From assembly GCA_030248215.1 (NCBI GenBank), contig JASANG010001337.1, positions 186,001-250,000 of the forward strand: 64,000 nt of DNA, in the 5' to 3' direction. The stretch's first letter is position 1; the number at the start of each line of letters is the position of its first letter. Positions 51,690 through 62,000 of this stretch are shown piece by piece. A program made the position numbers and the translations under genes. The stretch is from Enoplolaimus lenunculus. Taxonomy: Eukaryota; Nematoda; Enoplea; Enoplida; Thoracostomopsidae. Below the pieces are notes generated by a model. It did no database searches, had not been told where the DNA came from, and was given only the letters and a program-made list of their open reading frames with translations.

Positions 51690-52093
51690 TCTACAGAAGG
51701 TAGGTACTCACACGCTATTCAGCTCTGGACTGTTGTTTATTTCTAATACAACTCCAGTTGGTTTGGACCACGTACACCTATAATTTAAGCCATCCGTTCA
51801 TAGAGTAATAAATCGAATACTGTACTAATCTTCATTAGATCCAAGACGCGATTTCAATAGTGAGGTGGGCCAATGTTACTTTTAGAGCCATAACAGTAGA
51901 TTAAGCATATTCATAAGCCTACGCCTAAGCTTAAGCAAAAAATGTAGTCTACAGTGGAAGCCTCTTTTAGAGACCCATCAGAAACCGGATGACCCTAAAA
52001 GCAACATGGGCAATGAGGTGAATGATTCAGCTTCAAAGAAGGTCCCCAGACTCATAGTACTACCAAACCCTGTAATTCGGGTCACTACGGCAC
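51690..52093. repeat. CCCGAATAAGAG element, decayed, hosting a hexamer MITE
   Basis: GGACTGTTGTTTATTTCTAA and CCAGTTGGTTTGGACCACG on the left, TGTAATTCGGGTCACTACGG at the right. Confidence 0.6.
51868..52011 (+). mobile_element. Hexamer MITE, short, inside a decayed CCCGAATAAGAG element
   Basis: GGCCAATGTTACTTTTAGAGC and CTAAAAGCAACATGGGC are inverted; flanks GTGAGGTG and ATGAGGTG. Confidence 0.8.
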
Positions 52094-52137
52094 CCGTTTT
52101 AAGTACTATTGAAGTTAGTATACGCTAAATACTAGCA

Positions 52138-52281
52138 AACATGGTAAAACCGGATGTCAGGCAAGCGGCGGCTAAAACACAAAATCGACCAGTGGCTACA
52201 AGGTTTACAAGCAGAGTCGAAAAAATCGGAGCTGCAAGAAAGAATGCTGCCGAAATCGAAATGAAAGAAAAGGTCATTAAT
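52138..52281 (+). CDS. Candidate 47-residue Ala/Lys/Arg-rich peptide
   Basis: ATG at 52138 opens MVKPDVRQAAAKTQNRPVAT and continues RVEKIGAARKNAAEIEMKEK to TAA. CTAG lies just before. The composition is helical and charged, like a real protein, but no partner exon or poly-A signal was seen. Confidence 0.3.
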
Positions 52282-52469
52282 TAAAAGAGATGCATAACTT
52301 GCTAACATAAACACTAGTCTGCTAAATGTTGTTAGAAATCGATTTATAATATGGTACAACGGAGGTATGCCTCTGGCTGATTTAGCAGAAAATAGACCTT
52401 CGGCCACGGTTTCGGTACACACTAAAATATGCTTCATCTTAAGTAAATTTGTTGTCGAATTAACCTCTT

Positions 52470-52705
52470 CTCTCATTGAGTTGCCTATAGGCAACTCAGC
52501 GCAGTGTATATACGTTAAATATCGCACCGTGTTTAACAATTGCAACACGTATACATAGTACTAAATCACCACAAGACGTGAGAGCCCCCGCCCCCGGGTT
52601 CGAGCGTCACGCTCCTATAGCCATGTGGAGTTAGAATCCTAGCATAAAAGTATGTCTCAGGGGAAATAGAAAATATTCATGTGAGAAAGGGTTGTGTTGG
52701 TTTTA
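52470..52705 (+). mobile_element. Same SINE family, tRNA core mostly deleted
   Basis: GAGTTGCCTATAGGCAACTC, CGCAGTGTATATACGTTAAA and ACAAGACGTGAGAGCCC match the 28-kb copy in the opposite orientation. Between CTCCTATAGCC and ATCCTAGCAT most of the tRNA part is missing. Confidence 0.75.
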
Positions 52706-52848
52706 CTTAAGTATACACTATCAGAGTGGGATGTGGGTAGGGATTTTTTACCCGACCCAAGCTTTAATGGGTTTTTGCAGAGCATCTGCTGGAGGTTTGG
52801 CGAATTTTAGTATTGAACTATCCATAATAATTTCACAAAATTGTATCG

Positions 52849-53105
52849 CACTGTAAATTTCAGTGAGTTGATTTTAACTCAAAATGAGTTGAATCGCTCA
52901 GTCTGAGTTAGGACTATCAGACCTCAAAAGTTTGAGTTGATTCAATTCATTCTGAGTTAATTAATCAACGTACCCAAAGGCAACTCAACTCAGAGTGAGA
53001 ATAATCTCAACTCAGAGTGATTTAAAGTTTAAGTACTGATATTAATTTAGAAATAACTAAACTCGCTAGCTGAATTGATTAATCAACTCATTGACATTTA
53101 TAGTG
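52849..53105. mobile_element. AACTCA-palindrome MITE, second copy
   Basis: CACTGTAAATTTCAGTGAG and CATTGACATTTATAGTG as ends. The interior matches the 38.1-kb copy closely, including GAGTTAGGACTATCAGA. Confidence 0.87.
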
Positions 53106-53754
53106 CGTTCGGTGCGTTTAGTTTAAGTATAGGCGTTCAAGTTGCAATTTTGTCGGAGGTTGCAGCAACTTCGGTGATAAAATTTTGAAGTTTTACAAAA
53201 TTTATCTGTTTCGCTCGTTTCGCTTTAACTTTTGACACAATTTTGAGCAAAACATTGCCAACACATTAGATATTTGCTAAAATTAACAAATTAACATTAT
53301 TCTAACCTCCTAACTTCGCATCACTTCTGGCAAGTTACACATTTTCCTCAGTCTCCAATATTTTTCACCTCCGATTGAACCCTGATTGTTATGGTCCTGT
53401 TCAATACATTGTCCCCACGTTTAAATTGCCGAGATTTCTCAAGACAAGTATTATAAATTTTGTTGACATTCTGCGCTAAAATTTAGCAATTCAACTCTCA
53501 GCTGCTTTATACGTCAGTTTCGCCGCCGGCAAAATTGATTTACCGCTCCAGTATTTTACACATACGAACGCAGCCGGCCAGTAAGCTATTTTATCGCGTC
53601 TATAAAGCTCAACAATCACAATAACTCAAACAATTTAATTCATATAGCATGAAAACTACGCATTAAGTGCAGACAGCGTTTATGCATATACAATATATAA
53701 ACAAGAGTTGTGTGGTCAATATTTAACGGGCTACAAAATTGCAATGGATTATAA
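53106..53754. other. No gene seen
   Basis: Contains GGTCCTGTTCAATACATTG near 53.39 kb, probably a lone hexamer-MITE end; otherwise unassigned. Confidence 0.5.
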
Positions 53755-53983
53755 TCCGTGCTCATATTCCCAAATCCGTACCTACGGCACCCATTACCAG
53801 TCAACGCATTTCTTCAAACTAACGAACTCCTGTAATTACGAATCTCAAAATTAACATATAAGAAGCAGAAGTCAAATTCAAACAATGTGCTAAATTTACA
53901 ACCTCACCATTCACCAGTCTGAAAGCTACAAGACCTGCCACCAGCAGGTGATAGGAGCTACACACATTTGAAAATAGGGACCT
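53755..53983. mobile_element. CATTTGAGAAT repeat
   Basis: TCATATTCCCAAATCCG at the left, CACACATTTGAAAATAGGG at the right, with AACTAACGAACTCCTGTAAT inside. Confidence 0.8.
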
Positions 53984-54398
53984 AGGATAGTGGAAATGCC
54001 ACTAACAAGCGCTTCAAGGGGCAATCTATAAGTACGTCATCGCTATATTATTGGCTCACTGAATACTGGCCGAATTTAAGCATCTTAACCAATCAAACTC
54101 AAAATCCAGAACGGTTGTGCAAACTTTGTAGCTGTTATGTACGCTTACACTAGGCTTATAAGACCCAGACTTTTATGCTTGAGAGTTCAATCGAGTACTC
54201 TGAAAGTACAAAAGCACCAAAATAACAAACAGTAATATATACAAAGCAACTAAAAATAAACTGACAAAATTTGCGTAATCAAATTGCAAACAAAAATATG
54301 TAAATGTCACGTTAAACTATGTTTAATATCGCACATTATCGAATGTTACAAATGGAATTATACAATATGGAACGCAAACGGATACTGGGTAAGTGTAT

Positions 54399-54765
54399 CA
54401 GGGATCGACCGAATATTAATTTTACCGGATGCGGGAACAGGAGCCGGATAGTAAATTTTATATCGAAACCGGAGCCGTATGTTAACCTGTGATAGGATCT
54501 AAATTTGTACACTGTTGGAAGTATTTGAGTCGTGCAAAAATATGTACTTATGGATTTTTGACTAATTGTTGGCTTGAATTTTTAATTCCATGGGAATTGC
54601 AGTCGCTGCAAAAAATTTAGTATTTCGATGTACAAAAAGCAGTTTTATGACATTTGGAATCACAACCGCAAATATCCGGTAGGTTTATACCGGATACCGG
54701 AACCGCATACGGATGTGGATTTTTTCCGGACATTAAACCGGAGCCCGATATCCTGCTGATCCCTG
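54399..54765. mobile_element. CCGG-rich hAT-like MITE
   Basis: CAGGGATCGACCG and GCTGATCCCTG are inverted; flanks AAGTGTAT and GAGTGTAT. The inside has ACCGGATAC-type words. Confidence 0.85.
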
Positions 54766-55138
54766 GAGTGTATCGGTTTAGATGGTGACAATTTCCAAAT
54801 ACACATACTATTTTGATGTTCAAAAATTTACAGAAACACTTCTTGTTCTCAAACTTGACGGCAAGACTACTCAAGTGTCAAAATAAAAATTTAATTTATA
54901 AAGTAAAAAAGACCTATGCACATTATTCTCAGTAATTCTAAAAAGTGATAGCTGTATCGTATAGTTGGAGATAGGTATTCACTTTACCTGCTGTATTTTA
55001 GATTTTCATAATCCACGGAAGCGAAATCTATCTTCGATATTTTATTTTCGGCGACTGGCAAGGTTTCCATACTACACTAATAAAATCTGATTAATTTTTA
55101 TCGTCATTTTTAGTCAAATATCTTAATTTCCACCAACC

Positions 55139-55178
55139 AAATTTTATTACCGGAATTTTTAATTCCGGTTGCACCTTG
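55139..55178. repeat. CCGG-rich MITE end fragment
   Basis: ATTACCGGAATTTTTAATTCC followed by GGTTGCACCTTG is the terminal segment of this family. Confidence 0.5.
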
Positions 55179-55542
55179 ATATATATATATATATCAAATT
55201 TGTAACAAAAAAGATTAAAAAAACAATGTACTAAGCTGCATTCAATAACAATATAAAAGCTCGAAAATAACAACTACGTACATAAAGACACGAGTAAACC
55301 CATATAGTGATTATATATTTTAATTCATACTGTCCACGTTGTAACTTATACGAAAAAGCAAAAAATTACACCTAATTGTAGCGCCTGATTATTTTCATGC
55401 CTTTAGGTGCCGTTCGGCGCCGTATGGATTTATCCGGCGCACCTAAGCCATACGATGCCAGACATCTTTAACCAATTTATAAATAATTTTTTGACGTAAC
55501 CGTACGACGCCGCACAAGAGTATTACATCACTCTAACAATGA

Positions 55543-55765
55543 TCCATATTTTCAAATGCGTATAGCACCTATCATCAGTTAGCGATAAGTTTTCAAACTG
55601 ACGAACGTCTGCAGTTTTACGGATCTCAGAATTGGTACAAAAGCGGTGCAAATGAACCGCAAACAATGCGCTGAATTTCGAACCTTACCATGCGCTGGTT
55701 CAAACGTTACACGACCAATCACCAACTGTTGACAGTTGCTATACACATTTGAGAATTACGAGCTA
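55543..55765. mobile_element. CATTTGAGAAT repeat
   Basis: TCCATATTTTCAAATGCG and TATACACATTTGAGAATTACG are inverted; AAACTGACGAACGTCTGCAG inside. It lies 165 bp beyond the KCC stop. Confidence 0.82.
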
Positions 55766-55929
55766 ACGTCACAGAGATTTGTTATCTGCCGAAATCCTCC
55801 CGGCACATGCCTTCCGTGAATTTGCGCTTGACTGCACAATAACAAAAATAAATAGAAACAAAAAAAAATACAAGCACTACTATAAAAAAGTAACAACCAA
55901 AAAACAGCTGCATTTATTTCACAAACTTT

Positions 55930-56021
55930 TCACGAGTAAATCGTCACAACTTCAACGCCTGAGCCACGTACAAGCATCACCCGTTCCATGCCTTCCGTAA
56001 GCACTTCGATAAACTCCATAT
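55930..56021 (-). CDS. kcc: KCC terminal exon
   Basis: Twenty-nine residues after a split Tyr codon, running [19 protein letters not shown], then [10 protein letters not shown] and stop TGA. This is the canonical end of KCC proteins. Confidence 0.95.
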
Positions 56022-59000
56022 CTAAAAAATAACAAAAAACACAATACAAAATACAATTTATTACTAAAAATAAATAAAAAACTTATTAACACGAAAAAAA
56101 CACGAAAATCGACAACAAATCATTTGAACACCAGGCATTTTATAGAATTCTCCAAATTGTATGATGGATGTAAGGTACGGATCGTTAAGTTTCAATCTAA
56201 TAAAGTCTAATTTTTCACAAATCGAACATTTATTCACGGTCGTAAACAAGGATTTCATTCCAGAAAGAGATACGCTAGCTTTTTCAATTCTAGAATTCAG
56301 TAATATTGCCAACGCTTATCGCAATTCCAGAAACTCAGGGTATAGATATATCATCCTAACACGACCCTTATATGTGACCCTGCATTTATTACATTAACAT
56401 ATTTGAATACGAATTGTTTTAATATTTTTTCTGGCCAAACATTCTACATTTACAATCTCATACATTACACGTATGAAATTAAAGTAGACTTTTATAGCGG
56501 AATTTTGCACAAAAACCCTACACAACTATCAACTATCAAATCTACAGAGTTTACAACACATTTTCATTTCCAAAATGTGTCAAGTTTTGACTCTACAAAA
56601 CGGAAATGAAAATACACCACAAAACTGGTTAAAAATATAAATAGGAAACAAAAACAAACGACGCGATTGGTTCGCGGAGACAAAAATACTTGTGGGGATG
56701 CAACTTACAATTTACTTCTTGGCCACGTTTCGGAGATCCAGGCAAATTGACGATGACCAATTGTGCATCGCCTGACCGCGATCGAATTGCTTCGTTGATT
56801 TTCATTGCAGTGTGCATTTTGCGAACATTGTACGAGTCACTGCAAAACAAAATTTCAAACATAAAATATTACACTGTTACGCATATGCATTGCAGCATAA
56901 TGCTTGCTTGCATGCAGCTGTTATATAAAACGTATTTTATAATCTACAGGCAGGGGTAAATTGAATCGCCCAGTTGTCCAACAAAAACAAACTATTTTTT
57001 TTTCCGGAACAGGAATAGAATTTATTGTCGGATCACGAACAGGAACCGGAATTTAAAATAATTTTCAACACTGCGATATTAATGTTACAACTTGGTAACT
57101 AAAATAAACACAAGACAAAAGACATCCTTTTTGAATTTGATTTATATAATTTAGCAATTTAAATGACTTAAAACAACACATAAAAGTTCCGGTAACAGAA
57201 ACAGGAATCAATTTTTTTGCAGAAATTCCGGGTGAACCAAGAAATTCAGGTGGAACCCTGGACCATACGTAATTTATGTTAAAACATTGGAAAGCCTAAA
57301 TGGCTTCTTAAAATATACACTGTAGAAATTGGGTATTAATTATCCCTCATACAAACAAAAAGTACTTAAAAAGATAAAATTACTTTAAAAGAATAAAATA
57401 TTACACGTTTAGGCAGAGTAGATTTTCACGATACGTCAATTAGCTACTCGCATCAAATAATTTGTTTACAATTTAAGTATAATATGATAACATTTTGAAA
57501 TTACAAAAATTCACGTTTACTCCGGAACCGGATGTTTAAAAAACAACTAAGAGTCAGAGCCAACCACTCAACCACGCCAATTTGCTTCGTTGTAACGATG
57601 CTATATCCCAGAGTATACGCTACTGGACGTCTGGTTCCGACTCTGGTATTTTTCACCTCCGGTAGCACCCTACAATATACTACAAACCTAAACAAAGTTT
57701 CAAAATTACAAAAAACAGTTATAAAATGATAAAAACAGCTAATGCATGCAAAAAAATTGCATTCCCAGCTACATTTCTAAAAACACAACTCGCGATTCCA
57801 TACAAAATTACAAAAATAGAAACAAACCAACTAATCGAATAATTGTATTCTTTATACACTGTAAACGGTATCTTGTTTTGGACAAGAGGATTCGACTATT
57901 AATTAACCTTAACTGCACATGTTAACCTGTTTCAGTTGTCACAAACACACGCGAAAATCTGCGCAAATCACTTATCCTCCCGTACCTTGGTCCATTTAAG
58001 GATCACGGGCGCAACGTTTTTCTGTGGGTCTAGAAAAGAGTAAACTTACGCTTTGGATTAATTTTTTGGTTGGCTTAGGCTTAGGTTTAGGCTTAGGCTT
58101 AGGAATACGCTTATATATAACACTGTTCCCCGCCCCTGTTCTTTAGATTGGCCCGTACGTTTATGGAATAGGCTCAATGAATTTCGTTTGTCAACACACA
58201 AAAAAAAGTTAAAAAATTCAAACAAACACATCAACAACAATAGTATAGCCAGTTGCATACTCTTGCTTAAATGCTGCATTATCCGCTATCTTCCTATTAA
58301 TATAACTAAAAATTAATAATATTAGACATCCACCATAAGTATATATATTACGTTCTATGAACACTAGCAAGCGATGTAATATACTAAACTAAATGTGCAA
58401 ATCTACAATTGCGTCTGTCCCCGAACAAGTTGAAAACCAATTTTTAAAATTCTACCCATAAACCATAAAAATCTTCGTATGCCATAAGTTCTTCAGTTTC
58501 TACCGCTCAGCTTTACAAAGCTAAAAGCAAGGGTGGTAATATAGAAGTTAAGATGTTGTTTCAAATTTGGCAAAAATTAAAGGTTCTGATTCCCGTTTTC
58601 GCAAGGTTCGAACCTGATTGCATTTACATAAATTAAATTGGAACAGACTGGTCCATTTTTTCCGGATACGTTTTGGAATTTGTGGTTCTGGACCCCAATC
58701 CATTTCGCACTTTTGAGTAAAAATTAAACTGTTTTTAATCTTTTTTTTCACCAACAGACAGTAGTTTCTTTAAATCACTCTTAGTTTGAGCTCGCAGTTT
58801 AAAATAAGACCTCAAGTACACTGGACAACAACGAAATCAAAGCACTAACACCAAATTAAATGGTAACATAATGCTAGCTACACACATTAAGAGAGTTTTA
58901 TACGGCCAAATTTATGAAAGTCAAAAAATTACAAAACCAAACACCCATACACCCCTTCAACCTTTACTATGCAGCTTACACTTTACGGCGTATTCTACCC

Positions 59001-62000
59001 GGTGCGCCATTGGCATCACTTGCGGTTTGATCCCATGAAACATGATGAATTTTTCGTACCGTTCCTAAGCCGCCACTGCCGCCAGCCGCAAACCGGACTT
59101 GTGCCTTGCCTTCTGCATCTCGGCTGTCGCTATTCCCGTTCGGCCGAGTTCCAAACGTATCGTCGATAATGTCTTTTGTTTCTGCTGAACTCATTCGGAC
59201 AATAGTATGCGGCGATGGCGACGGCTGAGCGACACTATTACGATCGACGCTCGACAGTTGCGGTGTCGACGCCGTCGATGCCGCAACAGCGCCTTCGCCG
59301 CCGAATGTTGACGCCGCGGGTGATACTAAATCGGTCGTTTGCGTATCGATGCTTGGACTCGATACTATCATTGACGACGGCAATGTTGCGTTGGACGCAT
59401 CGATATCGCCGTTGTCGGACGCTATCGACGGCATCGGTGACGACGGTCGATGCGACGGCTTGACAGTCGACGCGACATCGTCGTTGACAGCGCCGACTCT
59501 GCTGTCATCGACGTCGTCGCTAGCGTCATCATCATTGTTTTCGCTCGTCGACGTCACCGGTCGTTGACGACGTCGACGGCGCGACAACGATCGATCATTA
59601 TCGTCGACGACGCATTCAACTTCGTCGACGATCGATTCAATGAGTTCACTTGGTAGTCGTTGAACAATCGGTCGGCGAGTCATTTGCGTCGATGACGATG
59701 TTGTGTCGTTCGCAACATCGTCGTTGTCTTCTTCATCGAGCAACGCTCGACTATCGTTGCTGTCGCTGTAGTAGAGTGACAGTTATTATTAACGTTGTTA
59801 AGGACAACCAAACAACTAACAAAAAACAAAATGAATTTTGACTAACGTACATAATATGTCGTAATTAAAATTGCTTCGCAGAGTATTTTGGCTATGATGT
59901 GATAGAAGAACGCGGTACAAGTGTAGGAACCTGGTGACCGGAACCAAACACTTTAAACATTACACAACGACCAGCCGCATCAATCCAACTACGACAACAA
60001 GCAATCGGACGCAAGCAAAACTCACAACAACTAATTTACCCAATCATTCAACTCTCTGGCTGGTATACACGAAAATCTATTCGCAGGCATAGCAAAATAC
60101 TCTGCGTAGCCAATTGCACTACTACAAATATACCTTGTAAGTAGGTATATAAGGTCTAAAGCTTGTTAGTAACTAATTGATACTGAATGATAAACAACGT
60201 CAGACATGAAAATTTTGATTTTAAATACCATTCAGTGAAATTTTCCATGAGCCTATTTTGGCAACGATTTCTGATTAACACAATATGTGTTTGCTTTAGA
60301 AGTTTTTTGTGGGTTTTGTAAACAAAAATACCAAAGACTTATTCTGTATACTACTGGAAATTGATTCAAAATGTATTGTGCTCACACAAAAAATTTCTAC
60401 TGAACCATGTATGTTTACAATGAAAGGACCGTAGAATACCTCACAGACACAACACGTTAGAAAAACTACGAACTCTGGGTAGAGCGTGGAAATCACGTAT
60501 TGCTCAGGCAAAGAATACATTCAAGCAGGTAATCGACTAACTGTATAACTAAGCAAGCAATAAGAGGTTACTTGCAAGCATCGCAATACTGAATAATATA
60601 TTCCCACTGACACGAAATCAATTAATTCTTTAGACTGCTTCCAACCAGTGCGCCTCCTAGGTAGGGATGGTAGTCTCGGTCTTGGTGAGTTTCGCAATTT
60701 CGCAGGTCTCGGTTTCGGTCTCGCTTTTTTGAGTCTCGGTGATTTAGAACCGAGACCAAAAGTCGAGGATTCTGTAAATTTACAACTTGTATTATTAAAA
60801 TAAGTAATGGCTGAAAATATTATATTGTGAAATTACGCAATTTCACAGTTACGCAATAATTACGAACAGGTATTCTGAAAAAACACAAAAAAGCTACGAA
60901 AAACACAAAAAAATATAAAAACACAAAAAACTATTAAAAATGCATTAAAAATAACTTACTTTGAAAATTTAATTTTTTTCCGGTGATGACCAAAAATTGC
61001 CCAAGACCGAGACTTTTCATGGCCGGTCTCGGTAGTCAGATCTCGGTCTCGGTCTCGATCTCAGTTTTTAATCGAGACCACCCTTCCTTGCTTCTAGGTT
61101 GAAAGGTAAGGAAAATACTTTAAACTTAAATATCTTTTTTGAAAAATAATTTCAATCTGACGCTGAATCTTCGCTTAAGAAGACAGACTAAATTGTAGTT
61201 CGCTAAAATTAGATTATCCGCAACTAAGTGTAAAACTAGAAGCAACCATGCTCACCCATTGTGGTGTTAAAATATGCCAATCTCTGACATGTGTGCTAGA
61301 TAAAAGCATGCAATTAATATCGGTCACTAACGCCACAAATTTCGCAGTAAAAATGGAAATGTAGCATATGCCTTATGAACGGGTGGAAGACTTGTATACA
61401 TTCAGTACCCTTATTCATTTTCCCCAAAAGAGTTTCAAGGATACATAATTGCCTGGCATACTTGGTTGGCTGTATCGTGTAAAACTTGGAGAAAGCAAGA
61501 AGCGTAACCATACTAAGGAAATTACATCATGAAAAGGCTTACAAAAGCTAGAGTTATACACGACGTTAGTTTATCTACTAGAAGATTAGCAGTCAATTTT
61601 TACAATAACCATTAATATATCGTTCAGTTATTGCCAGAACCATTAAGCCGTATTTATACGTGCAAGTTTTTGCAGCAAAAACTTGCACGTGCAACTTGCA
61701 CGAGCAAGTTTGGTCACAAAGCAGCTTTGAAGTTTTTGCAGCTGCAAATTATTCCGTGGAATTCATGCTATTGGATTTAATTTGTAGGTTGATCGAAGTT
61801 GCAAGTCGCTTGAATTTCTTGCACTTGCAGTTTGATTAGTCAATCGGAATGTTCCATTGAAAATACTAGCAGCTTCAAGTATTTCATGCAAGTTGCAGCT
61901 GCGAGTTCTCGCTGCAAAAACTTGCACATGTGAATGGAGTTTTATTATTGCTACTATAAAACCCATTCACACGTGCAAGTTTTTTTGCATCGAAGTTTTG

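Noticed and set aside
59215-59841. Several + strand frames opposite the long KCC exon
   Set aside because: They arise from the repeated CGTCGA words; only the - strand frame has splice sites and phases that fit KCC.
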